Shown here: piece after piece, positions 41,183 through 52,468 of the stretch
Layout of the letters: every line of letters begins with the position of its first letter
Position numbering within the stretch: the first letter of the stretch is position 1
DNA from: Triparma columacea
Lineage: Eukaryota; Sar; Bolidophyceae; Parmales; Triparmaceae
Length of the DNA: 63,417 bases
Assembly: GCA_030267965.1 (NCBI GenBank)
Contig: BRYA01001469.1
Span: 8,878 to 72,294 of the forward strand
Direction of reading: 5' to 3'
Program-made: the position numbers and the translations under genes
Notes under the pieces: model-generated
Told to the model about the DNA's origin: nothing
Seen by the model: only the letters and a program-made list of their open reading frames with translations
Databases searched by the model: none

Positions 41183-44100
41183 ATGGGTCTCCCCCCCTCC
41201 ACCCTGTTCGCTCCCGACTCTCCTCGCCCCTCAAAGTTTGCCCCTCTTACCCCTCCCCCAACCCTCAACCGTGTAACGGGGGCTCAGAAAACGCGGTCGG
41301 TAGTAGCAGCAAGGAACGCATGTCACGCGAGGAGGACGACTGGAATTAGGGAGAGGAGAGAGGAGAGGGCTAAACTCACGGAAGAGAACTTGAGCAGGAG
41401 GGTTGAAGAGGCAAACATGAGGAGGGCCGCGAAACTGTCCAGGCAAAAGGCTAGGTTGGAGGAGGTGAGCTTGGTGTCGGGGGGGTTTGAAGGAGGCGGT
41501 GACCCTAACAGAGGTTGGCCGTCCAAAAATTCATTCTGGCTGTTTGTTTTTGTTCGTTCCGATGAAGAGATAACCCACAAACGTCGTAGGTATATGATAT
41601 GCGACGTGCATTTCGGAGACACGCGCTATGATTAAACGCCAGCAAGTTACAAACGGCTGCCAAACGACCATACTGAGGAACAATACACAACAAACAAATA
41701 CTCAAGAATAATATGGTTACAAACACAGGACAAACGCCAAGGAATCTAACACGCGCGTTTCATCCAACCCCCAAAAACCCCAAATCGCTCTTCAATTGCA
41801 GCACCACCGAAGGGTCGATCTGCTCCGCTCCCCGAAGTCCACCCCCCTTTCCACCCCGATGGGGTCCCCCCTTGGCTCCCCCGGGGAGTCCGAAGGTTAT
41901 TCCTCCATGTTTTCCTCCTCCCCAGAAAAGTCCCCCTGCGTTCCCTACTCTAAGCTCTTCCCTCCCACCTTCTCCCTCTCCGAGGTCTCCCGTGACTCCC
42001 CCACCTTCCCCCCCAAGGCTTCCCCTCGCCGCGTCGAGGAGAGGCTCAAGCGAGCCTCCAGGCGTCGTCGCGCCCTCGCCCAGGACCGCGAAAGGCAGAG
42101 CGCCTTAGCCTCCGAGAGGTCGTCAGCCGCGGCGGTTAGGAGGGAAAAGAAGCTCGGGGAGAGGAGGAGGGCGGCGAGGGACAACGTTGAGAGGGCGAGG
42201 GAGGTCTGCAGGACGGTCAGCGCGGCGAGGCAGGTGCAAGGCTGGGCGAGGAGGAGGAAGAGGAGGGGGGAGGTTCTGCTGGCCTTGGGAGAGGACCTGG
42301 CGAAGCTCGCGAGCTGCTTCGAGGAGGGGAAAGAGTTCGAGGGCGTCGTCGGGGCTATGAGGGGGCGCCCTGTCGTCGATGCCGCCTCGGCATTCCTCGC
42401 AAAACTCCTCGGGAGCGGCTCACCGTCCTCCCCGAGGAACTTCCTATCCTCACTCCTAATGACGCGATTCCCCAATGACACCATTGACGATTCCTCGTCA
42501 GCTCTAAGTCAGCGCGTTCTTTTCGTAGGTCGGAGGGTCCTCGATCAGCTCAAGGCCGGCCCAAGGTCACACCTTTTACAGAACCTAACGGCACACGTCA
42601 TCGCACTCGACGAGCTCTTTCAAGCCTGGAAGGAAGAGGACAAGCTTAAGCTAGGTGAGGACGGAGGGCCGTATCTAGGGAGACACTGTGTGCACGCTGC
42701 TAACGCAACCCCCTTCCTCGGTCCTCGCTCCCCCCCACTACAGTCTCGGACATGAAGGCTAGCGGGGTCCAGACCTGGCATATTTACCTGACGGAGGACA
42801 CCATCCTCAAGAAGCTTGACTCTCTCCCCACCTCTCCCGGCGTTGAGGCCCTCCGCATTACCCACTCGCACAGTCGGGAGGGTGCCAAGAAGCACATCGT
42901 GAGGTTGAGGAGGGCTCTGAACAGCGTGCTCGGGGACAAGGATAAGGCCAGGGACGTTTTGAGCGAGGCAAAGAAGGAGGCCCAGGGGCTCGTAAACGTC
43001 GAGGCCCTCAGGGAGGGCGTCGAAGAGGAGATGAGGAACCAGCAACAGCAGCGCAACCCCTCCACCTCCTCCCCACCCGCCACCACCTCCTCCCCCCCCG
43101 CCCCAACCCCCAACCCCACCCCACCCGCGGCCTCCGCAAAGGACGCCAGGGGCGTCATGGCCAACCCCGAGCTCGTACACAGGATCCTCCTCCAGCCCTC
43201 CTCGAAGCTCCACGAGCTCACACTCGATGGCAGCGAAATCCTCGACACGCCGACTTACGAGGGCGTGCTGGACGAGGACGAGGAGGACGAGGCGGGTGAA
43301 GGCTTGTCGGAGATTGAGAGAATCGAGAGAACCATGCGTCGCGCGTTTTGGGACAGCATCGAATCCGCAGTCGGCGGTGGTGACTTCTCCTCCTTTGACA
43401 GAGCAGCGGAAGACCTCCTGGAACTCGTCCTTTCCCTGGTGCCTTCCCGCCCCGACCTTCACAAATCAATCAAAGAGAGGCTCTCGGGAGGCACGAGGTT
43501 GAGTAACTTGATCGCGATCGGCAGCTTCTTGTCCCAAATCGAGAGCGCAGCCAGGGTGTCCTCCACCACCGCGTGGCTTTCCAAGGCCGGAGAGTGCGAC
43601 CTCGTCAAAAGCCTCAGGTTCCTGCTGAAGAAGGCGGAGGTCTGCCACGTTGACCTCGTTAATTCCAAGCTCCTACAAGTCGTCCCCTTCGTCAAGGCCA
43701 GCGGGGCCGACTACGAAAGGTCGAAGTTCTTCGAAACTTACGGAGAGGGTGGGGAAAGAGCTTTAGGGGTCGTTGAGTGGGTCGATAGGGTGAAAAGAGG
43801 GAGTGACGAGGGGGTGGCGGTCGAGGATCTCTTCAAAGGGACTGGGTGCGTCGATGAAATCCTCTTTGCCAACGTAAGTGGTGGCCTCAAATTCCCGGAA
43901 GTATTCAATATGGACATCGGCCTTTTCATGAAGGTCAGGGAGGTGGCCAAGGTTTCCGGCGCGGTTTGTGCCATCTCGGTCCACCTCGGCAACACGCTGA
44001 AGGTGAGCTTCAAGGAGGAGGACGCCAGGCCTCTCTTTGAACTTCTCAGGGGCTCAAGGATCGTCGAGGAGGACCTGCACGCGACGTGCTGGAGGATGGG

Positions 44101-44488
44101 TGAGGCGATGGCTGGGAGGAAGGTGTCGGATGAAGAGAGAAGCGTTCTGAAGGGGAGGATCCAAGGCTGCCTTGCCAAGACTGATTCAGTCGCGAAGCTG
44201 TTTGAAAGGAGAATTGTGGATTGGTTCAGGAAACTACTTCTCAAGAAGAATGTTGGAGAGAGAGTCGTTCCAGAAGAGATGAAGAGCGGATTGATTGGAG
44301 GGCGAGGGAGGGGAGGGGTTGGAGTTGGGGTTGGGGAGAACATTGAATTTGGAAGAGAAGAGGCGAACAAGTTGGGTTTGGGCTTAGTTGCGGGGGGATT
44401 GATGGAAGTGGGGGGGGATCTGAAGGGGGCTGTGGACCACATGTGGGGTGTTTACGGTGGTTTGTTGGAGGATATGATGATGAAGTGA
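41183..44488 (+). CDS. TCP11-like: T-complex protein 11 (TCP11) family protein
   Basis: Exons: 41183-41464 (5' limit uncertain), 41802-42654 and 42744-44488; in frame, at least 959 residues. The N-terminal third is basic with coiled-coil segments (ERLKRASRRRRALAQDRERQ) and an IQ-like motif (ARQVQGWARRRKRR). The TCP11 domain begins with GVMANPELVHRILLQPSSKL, then ERIERTMRRAFWDSIESAVG and LLELVLSLVPSRPDLHKSIK, and continues in helices to the end. TCP11 proteins are poorly understood; roles in sperm cAMP signalling and in plant development have been reported. The true first exon may lie upstream of a CCTCAG acceptor near 41130. Intron 1 (41465-41801) carries the shared repeat. Confidence 0.87.
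41593..41684 (+). repeat. Intronic repeat, copy 2 (shared with 19934-20027)
   Basis: This is the second copy of the ~90-bp sequence described at 19934-20027, inside intron 1 of the TCP11-like gene. Similarity fades quickly on both sides. Confidence 0.85.
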
Positions 44489-44566
44489 GGGGGGCAACGG
44501 AAAGTGGAAGAGGTTACGTTTGTTTTGTTGGCATGAAATTATTATTTTATTATTTGTGCGAGTGGA

Positions 44567-45578
44567 CTACATACCGCTTGGGGGCGGGGGGATATTTAGG
44601 TTGGACATTCCGGAACTCACCCCGAGAATGTCATCAGAGGTTGGAAGACCAAGCCTCTGCTGCTTCTGATCGAACATTATCTTGCGGATCGCACCTTGGG
44701 TGGCCGCATCGTACTCGTCTACCTTCATCGTAGAGTCCACCTGAGCGATGAGCGCGGGGGTGAGCAACGAGAGAGAGTGATCAGTGATCACTGCCAAGCA
44801 AGGAGCCCCCACCCCCCCTCACCTTGCTTGTATCAATTTTCGTATCTCCGACAATAGCGCAGTCCCACCAAGTACGCTGCACCTTGTCTAAAGTCAGCAC
44901 CAATGTCGATGACTCCTTGTCAAGGGACCAAAGGGACTCCCCAGGCTTGACCGTCTTGGGAAAGTCGCCAATGAGAATGGGAGGGATAGACGAGTCCTTG
45001 TATTTCAGAGAGACAGAATTTGCCTTGATCGCGCAGTCAAGGTCGCGGGAGGACGTAGAGGGGGGAATCGAAATGTACACCGTAGTCTCGTACAAAGACT
45101 GAGTCCAGTAGTATTGATCCGTAACTCCACCATTCCCAACCGGGATCTGCTCCCCCTTATCGTTAAGAGGGGGGAGAGGGGGGAGCTCAGGGGGGTTCGA
45201 TGCGGAAGTGGGGTTGGCAGTGGTAGTAGTGGTGTTTGGGGGGGGGTCGGAATCCTTGGCCTTGACAGGAAGGGGAACACCAGCATTTGCACCAACATTT
45301 GCAGCAGCATTTGCACCACCACCACCACCAGCATTAGCCACCCCCCCCAGACGCTTCTTCGGAAACTTACGGAAGCTCGACAACAAAAGCTTTTCCGCTT
45401 GTCCAGGCGGGAAGCCCATACGGGCCTGCTTCTTAGCAAACAATTCCGCATCCGCCTCAACAAAAAAATCCGTCTTACGATGAAGGAACGAAAAAAAATC
45501 GTCCAACACACCTTCCAACGAACCACAACCGCCAGCCATCTCCATCAACAACTGATCATACTTGTTCGTAGGAGACAT
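44567..45578 (-). CDS. NudC-family CS-domain protein (NUDCD3-like)
   Basis: NudC proteins are Hsp90-linked co-chaperones that stabilise dynein and other clients. Exon 1 is 45578-44823 and exon 2 is 44740-44567, phase 0; 309 residues. The N-terminal helical part (LLMEMAGGCGSLEGVLDDFF, FLHRKTDFFVEAD, FPPGQAEKLLLSSFRKF) is the NudC N-domain. A low-complexity Ala/Asn/Thr/Pro linker follows. The CS domain has DQYYWTQSLYETTVYISIPP, IKANSVSLKYKD and VQRTWWDCAIVGDTKIDTSK, and the tail has STMKVDEYDAATQGAIRKIM with FDQKQQRLGLPTSDD, a strong family signature. Confidence 0.95.
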
Positions 45579-46248
45579 GATGCCACCAGTTCGTGGGTAA
45601 TTTCAGCAAGAGTCTGGAAAATCTCAAAAATGATTATTACTAAGCGTTATGTTTATCTCGCAAGGCAAGTTATGCGTTATTAAAGCGTGTTTAGTGTGAA
45701 ACGAAAGTTCAGGGTGTCAGTTGACTAGAGAATATTAGCAAGAAAATTTTGTCAAAAAAAATATTTTTTTGGCTTACTCAATAGGTCTTATATTAATTGA
45801 TATTTACTTGTGTATATTATATACAATACAAATATTCATTGAAGATTCAAAATAACTTCAAAAGAGATTGACAAAAATATTTATTTCTAAAAACTTCAAA
45901 CACATTTTTATTGACTAAGATATATTATTATGATCAGTTGATCATAAAATTAATCAAATATTATACCAATAACCCACTTTGTGCAAATTTGATTTAAAAA
46001 GACAGCAAAGTATTTTGTGGACACATCGAGTGTGCCCAAAGATTAGATTTGATCCAATTGAATTTTAGGATCTAAATTTATAGAATATATTTGAAACATC
46101 AAATTTTGGTGTTTTTTTTAGAGATGTTAAATGTTAGCGTTATGACAAGCGTAGGAATTCCTATTAATACTCGCAATGTGCATACATTTAATTGTGTTAA
46201 GAAAGAATCCGCTTCAAAACAAGTTTTCTTCCCAAGCACAAATTTTTA
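45579..46248. other. AT-rich intergenic island
   Basis: 670 bp between two same-strand genes. Counting 45721-46140 gives about 98 G/C in 420 bases (about 23% GC), far below the surrounding GC-rich genes. It has short palindromes (tgatcagttgatca) but no inverted-repeat ends, gene or RNA that I can recognise. Confidence 0.7.
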
Positions 46249-47888
46249 CTACATCCCGAACAGGTGAAGCACACCCTTTCCGCTCGCCAGCTCGAGGAGG
46301 AGTGTTCCTACGACCCCTAGCATGGCGATCCTCCCGTTAAGTCTCTCCGCCATCCTCGCCTCGTCTCGAGTTGATATCCCGATGGCTTCGTCCAATGTCT
46401 TGTCCTCGATGTCGCAGTTGTTAGCGATGCAGGCCTCAGTGACAGTGGTTATCGGAGAGTTTAACGAGTCGACAACGAGGTCGGCCATGTCGTTAATAAA
46501 GGTCATGTCGGAGTTCAAAGCTGGGCAGCGCCTCCAGTTCTCGATCCCGTTCTCCTCTGCGAGCTCCCTGTACTCCATGTCGATCTCCTCGAGGGTCTCG
46601 ATGTGTTCACTTACGAAACTAATGGGAACGACGACCAGATTCTTCACCCCCGAGGACCCGAGCTCCGGCAGGACGTCATCTGTGTACGGTCTGAGCCACT
46701 CAATGGGCCCGACCCTGCTCTGGTAGCTGCGAGGAACGGAGCCGAGGTGAGGTTAACGGTTTAGGGTTTGCGCTACGAGCGAGGCGAGGGTCCACGGTGC
46801 ACCAGCGCCACGCCCGTCTTTCCACTTCACGTTCGTTCTCATTCTCACCTCAGATGAACCTTTACCCCCTCAGGTAGCTCCTTCGATATGACCTCAACAC
46901 ACTCCTCGATCTGCGCCTGGTACGGGTCCCCGTTCTCGATGTAGCTCTGCGGCACCCCGTGTGCCGAGAACAGCACGTGTTTCTCCTCTCCGTACTTCCG
47001 TAGTTCCTCGTCCGTGAAGCTGTCGAGCTGCTCCTTGATCAGGCCCGCCATGCTCTCGACGTAGCCGGGGCGGTCGTACCAGCTGGACACGACGGTGTGG
47101 GTCATCTTGCTGTCCTTGAACCTCCCATCCGCCTTGCTGAACTCCTGCTGAAGAACCCTGAGGCTGCTCCCCGAAGTACTGACTGAGAACTGTGGGTAAA
47201 GGGGAAGGATGACGAGGCTGTCGACGCCGTCCTCCGCGATCTCGTCCAGCGCCTGCTCCGTGAATGGGTACCAGTACCTCATGCCAATGTACGCCTTCAC
47301 GTCCACCCCGTGCCTCTCCTTGACCGCCTTGGTGATGAGGGAGGCCTGCTCGTTGGTGTACCTGACAATTGGGGAACCACCACCTATCGAGCGGTAGGCC
47401 TCCTGGGACTTGGGAGCTCGGCGCTTGGATATGAAGTACGCGATGGGCTTCTGTAGCTTGGCGAGGAAGGAGGGGAGCCTGATTATGTCAGGGTCAGCGA
47501 ATAAATTGTACAAAAAACCTAAGTGGAGTTGCAGGGAGGGCGATGGCAAGGAGAGAGGGTGAGAATGAGGAGAAAAGAGGAGAACGAGAGGGCAGGACGA
47601 CGGAAATACATGACAGAGGAGATAAAGAAGCTGTAGTCAGCAGGGCAGAGAGCAGCCCACTCGAGCAGCGTTCTCACCTTCCACATCATTCTGCTCAGTA
47701 GGACCGCCTAGATTGAGTAGAAGGACTCCTATTGACGGTTTAGTCGGCGGTATTGTGGCAGCTAGTAGTTTAGTGTGAAATCTATCATCTATTCTCTCTC
47801 TTGCTCGGAACCGATGAGAACCTATTGTCCCAAAACTATCACCATAAACAAGCAGTGATAACAGGAGGAGGACGCCTCGAGCGTTCAT
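46249..47888 (-). CDS. HEMH: Ferrochelatase with C-terminal chlorophyll a/b-binding-like helix
   Basis: Ferrochelatase inserts Fe2+ into protoporphyrin IX, the last step of heme synthesis. Exons: 47888-47678, 47518-46849 and 46726-46249; in frame, 452 residues. The N-terminus (MNARGVLLLLSLLVYGDSFG) is a signal peptide followed by a basic transit-like stretch, as in complex plastids. The core has IGVLLLNLGGPTEQNDVEGF, GGGSPIVRYTNEQA, VILPLYPQFSVSTSGSS, VLFSAHGVPQSYIENGDPYQ (active-site His) and VPISFVSEHIETLEEIDMEY. The last ~60 residues contain ARMAERLNGRIAMLGVVG, the LHC-type motif found in plastid ferrochelatases of photosynthetic eukaryotes and cyanobacteria. The location is inferred to be the plastid. 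Confidence 0.97.
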
Positions 47889-48695
47889 GAGATTAGATGG
47901 ACTGTTTGGGGACGTTCAAGTGGGAATAAACGTATATGGGAATAAAATGGGGAAAGAGCGATGGAAGAAATGAAGAAATCCTTTCCTTCCAGACTTCCGA
48001 GCTGAGGGAGACCCAAGCTTATTTATAGAGTCGAATAAAAATAAATACGGGGTTGATATAGGTAGTATATACAATGCCTCCGACTTGAATTTTACCGTAA
48101 GAAAAGGTTATTCTGATAATTTTGTCGAGGTGAGATGGGCAAAAATTGGTTAAGCGAAGGGTAATGAGGGCACGTATGACATAAAAATACCTGCGGTTGG
48201 AGTAGTTTTAATATGAAATAGATTGGACAGTGAAATTTTACGAAAGCTGAGCAAGGGGAAGGAGATTCGATCCAAGTGGAAGTTCAACAATTCTGAGTGA
48301 CTGGGACAGATGGAAAGTGTCAGAACGCCCTTTACCACCCCATTTTATCCTCATATTACATTCATTCATCATTCTATCCACGGTATTTGTAACATACTCA
48401 AAGACAATCACCGTCAATCAAGCCCACCTCCGTAATCCTAGCAGAAAGGGAGTTTGGACAATCTTCCCGTGACTTGCTTGTGTCGAGCCTGTGTCAACTT
48501 CCCAGTTCTATCCTCCCTATTTGACTTCTACGGTACAAATATCTCATATATCGTTGGTAACTACACTAAATCACCCAAATATCTCAACAATTTAGCCGAA
48601 AAGTCGAATAAAGATAGGGTCATTAACACTTTCACCCAATCACACTCACTACTACTCATAAGAGCTTCCTCTTCCTCCTCAACAGACGCCTAACC
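47889..48695. other. Intergenic, divergent promoter region
   Basis: 807 bp between the ferrochelatase start (minus) and the kinase start (plus). Short open frames are present on both strands but show no family or splice logic. No repeat or RNA gene seen. Confidence 0.4.
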
Positions 48696-51600
48696 ATGGA
48701 CTCAACTCAACTCACCACTTCGAGCACGACCTATATTCGCCGTTCTATGAGCTCCCAGCAGTTGACACACCCCAAATCATCCTCTGCCATGTCAATGATA
48801 ACCGCCAAATTGAGGTCCTCCCCTGGGGACGGCCCCATAATTGCCACGACCCCCCCCTCGCCGATAAGGGTGTGGGCTCCTGCGCATGGCAACTACGACT
48901 ACCCCCCTGAGAGGTGCGCTGCCCCGGAAGGGGCGCAGAGGAAGCCATCCCTCCTATCGCAGCACCTCTCTGGAAACCGCAACAAAACTATGAGGAATGT
49001 TAAATCCTCCTCCTCAAACCCGTTCTTGCCCATGGAGTTTGACGACGACAACATCTCATCCGACGGCTCCAGCTCCGCTGGCCTTTTAGGCCTCCCAATT
49101 TCCCCCTCCTCCCCCTCCTCCCCATTCTCCCATCCCCTCCGTAGTACCTCCCCCCCCACCTCGACCACTAGCCTTACCCACATGGACACGTCCAACCAAG
49201 AAATTCCCAAGTCGCACCAACAGAGGGCCGAGCAGAGTCCTCCCTTAAGCACGACGGTCAAGTCGTCTTCCCTTAACGCCCTGAACGCCTTCAACGACCA
49301 CCATCAGTACCAGGTGAGAATGGGCACGGACACAAGGACGCTCATAAATAAACTCTTGAAAGAGAAGTATATATCCTGGGAAATAAAGAGGGGGGGAGGC
49401 TAACGTCTACACCAAACGAAATGATCAACGACCATCTCACCCCACATTCACGAAACCATTAACAATCCATCTTGCGACTCGCTTCGCTCGCCGCGACGAT
49501 CTCACTCCACATTCACGAAACCATTAACAATCCATCTTGCGACTCGCTTCGCTCGCCGCGACTCCTCGCAGCTCCCTACGCCCTCCAGCCTCTCGCAGTT
49601 CCATAAGCAGTGCAAAATGTATTCCTCCACGTTTCACTCCACCACCTCCTCCCGCTCCTCCAACACCTCCCGCTCCTCTAGTAGGAAGAAGGTGAAAAAC
49701 AAGCAGACCAAGGGCGCTGCCTCCGCCAATACCACCATCACTTCCACCTCCCCCCCCCATACCCGCCCCCCCCCCACCTCACGCTCCATTTCTCCCCCCC
49801 CCGGCTCTTCTCCCTCCTCCCAATCCTCCTCCTCCCCCTCCTCCGAAACCTCCACCTCCTCCACGTCCTCTTCAAGATCCTCCTCCCTCTCCTCTACCAA
49901 GGATGACCTCCCAGTCTCTCCTATTCCCTCTATGATGCATGCCTCCCGAGCCAACAAGACTCGAAACGCCAAGCGCGCCGCCCACGCCAAGGCCGTAATT
50001 GAGGATCTAATCGACTCCTGTACCGCCCTCGCCATCGCGGAGTCTCAGACCAACCTAGCCGCCTCAACGACCAACCTCAAGCTCCCTGACGCCACGGACG
50101 ACAGGGAACTCATCTATAACGCGATTGCGAAACACCTCAAATCACTACCCCTCCGGTACGCGCTATCTATTGAGGTGAGAACGGGGACAAAGCAGCCATC
50201 CGCCAATGTCAGTCCATGTTCGGGGGTGGGTTTCCTATGAAGAATGGGCAACAAGGCCAAGTAAAGGACCCAACATTGGACCCAACAGACCCAACATTGG
50301 ACGCAACATTAGCCCCCACCCCTAACCTCTTCAGCGGTTCGCTTCGCTCACCGTCCTTCCGCTCGCCTTCCTCCGCAGCACCCCTCTGAAGTCCTCCTCC
50401 ACATGCGCCTCATGAATGCGGCGCGCGCCACCAAATTCACCGCCGCCATCCACATCGCCCCTATCGATCCCAACGACCTGAACAACACCTTCTCGACGCT
50501 CCACTTGTCCCAGACGTGCGCGTGTGCCGATAACGCTTCCCTCAAGCGAATCACAGTCTCGGGAGCGGATGCCTCGGGACTCCTAGAGTTTATCACGCGC
50601 GTGCTTTCTACGGAGACATCCCGCGTCCTGGACGCCGACGTTATGCTCTCGAGCGACAGCATTGCCCTAGATAGATTCTTAGTGAACTACCAAGGACGCC
50701 TGCGTCTCGATAAGCTCAAGGGAGTGATCGAGGACTTTCTCAAGAGCAAGCAAGGTGAGAATGTCGAAAAAGTGGAACATCGGAGCAAGATTTCATCGCC
50801 GCATCGCATTCTGACCCCCCCCCCTCCCTCCTCCCCCCCCCCCTCCCCCCTCCAACGCAGTCCCCCCACCTCCCGCCACTGCCAACCGCCCTGCCCCCGT
50901 CCCCTCCGCCCCCCAGCCTATCCCTCCTCCTCCACCCACAGCCCCACGCTCTTCCCCCAACTATAACTCGGCCACCCCTACCGCCACCAATCCCCTCTTC
51001 GTCGAAACCGACAACAACTTCCTCCTGGACGACGATCAAATCACCGAGGCGGACTTCCAGATGTCTGAGCCCTTAAGCAAGGTCTTAGGGCTCCCTGTTG
51101 ACATCGACGTCGACGAGGATAAAGGCGTCCACCTCAAGGACCTGCACGTCCTCGAGAAGATATTTGAGCGCCAGTCCTCCGCCATTTTTAAGGGCATCTG
51201 GAGAAAGGGCCGCAGCAATAACAGCCACCACCACCACCACCACCATTCCCACCACCACAACCACCACTACCACAAGAGCAAGCTCGTGGCGATCAAGGCG
51301 ACCTCAACCTGCGGCGCGAGCAAAACGGCTACGTCAAAGGACTTGCAGGAGCTCAGGAGGGAGGGAGAAATCGCAGCACCCTTTAAACATGAGAACATCT
51401 GTAGACTCCTCGGAGCGGTAGAGGTGAGAGAATCGGGCAAATACTGAATCCCCTAGGCGGAGGGATCGAAGGAAGTTGGCTCAACCCTAACCCACTAACG
51501 CAAAACCCTTGCTTGTCGCGCTGCCGCAGCTGCCTCACACCCACTGCCTACTCTACGAGTTCTGCTCCGGAGGTTCTTTGCATTCCTTCCTAATCGACAC

Positions 51601-52332
51601 CGACCTCCCCTACGAGTGCCTCTCGATAGCCCTTGACATTGCCAACGGGATGGCCTATCTTCACTCTCACGACATCATACACCGCGACCTCAAGTCCACC
51701 AATGTTCTCCTTGATGGCAACGGGAGGTAAGAATGGGGGCAAAAACCGACGTTAACGCGCGCCAGTTGTAAACACTCACGCAACCCCTTCCCCTGCGACA
51801 TTGCTTCGCTCGCCACACTCCCTTTTCTTGTCGAAGGGCTAAGATCGCGGACTTTGGGCTCTCCGTGCTTGCCCCTCGTAGCGGCCAGGAGCTCACGGCT
51901 GAGACAGGAACGTACAGATGGATGGCTCCCGAGGTCATCCGTCATGAATCCTACAGCAGCAATGCCGACGTCTATAGCTTCGGCATTGTCCTGTGGCAGC
52001 TGATAACCAGGGAGGTTCCCTTTGCCTCGCTTTCCCCAATTCAGGCCGCTTTTATGGTCGCCAAAGAGGACAGAAGGCCCAAGATACCCTCTAACACGGA
52101 AGAGGGCCTTGCGAGGCTCGTTCACATGTGCTGGCATGGGGAGCAGCAGACCAGGCCCAGCTTTTACTATGTCGTTCAAATGCTAGCGTCGATGATTCGC
52201 GACTGCTTCAACCCCTTCAACGTGAGCCTTAAGACAGTCGTGAGGGCCGAGTCCGCCCTCGTCAATGCTCAAGGTAATAGCACCGTCAACGTTGACGCCG
52301 GCGTCTCGCTCGTTGGTGAGCAGGACGTTTGA
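48696..52332 (+). CDS. TKL/Raf-like protein kinase with ACT-like domain (plant STY8/17/46 style)
   Basis: Six exons: 48696-49313, 49572-50174, 50379-50754, 50861-51423, 51530-51726 and 51837-52332; all in frame, 950 residues. Residues 1-330 are Ser/Pro-rich. An ACT-like region follows (HPSEVLLHMRLMNAARATKF, ITVSGADASGLLEFITRVL, DSIALDRFLVNYQG), as in plant ACT kinases. The kinase domain has VAIKA (ATP Lys), a C-helix Glu in RREGEIAAPFKHENI, IIHRDLKSTNVLLDG, KIADFGLSV and GTYRWMAPEVIRHESY. The HRDLKSTN sequence marks a TKL kinase. The glycine loop (FERQSSAIFKGIW) is degenerate, and a poly-His insert (51228-51275) sits just before the VAIK strand. The catalytic Lys, Asp and DFG are present, so activity is likely. 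Confidence 0.93.
49434..49563. repeat. Two tandem 65-bp units in a kinase-gene intron
   Basis: The units 49434-49498 and 49499-49563 are identical except for about one base. Each holds a branch-point-like ATTAACAATCC and a pyrimidine-rich end (cttcgctcgccgcgac), so each contains most of an intron 3' end. Confidence 0.9.
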
Positions 52333-52468
52333 CCAAAAATTGAACAAAGAAACAAATCCTCCTTACATCCCGTCATGTCGACGCTCAAAGGTAGCGTCCA
52401 TCGGTATTGATGATGTATATAAGTAAATTAGAAGGAGATATACATATGAAACAACATCATATTTTTCC

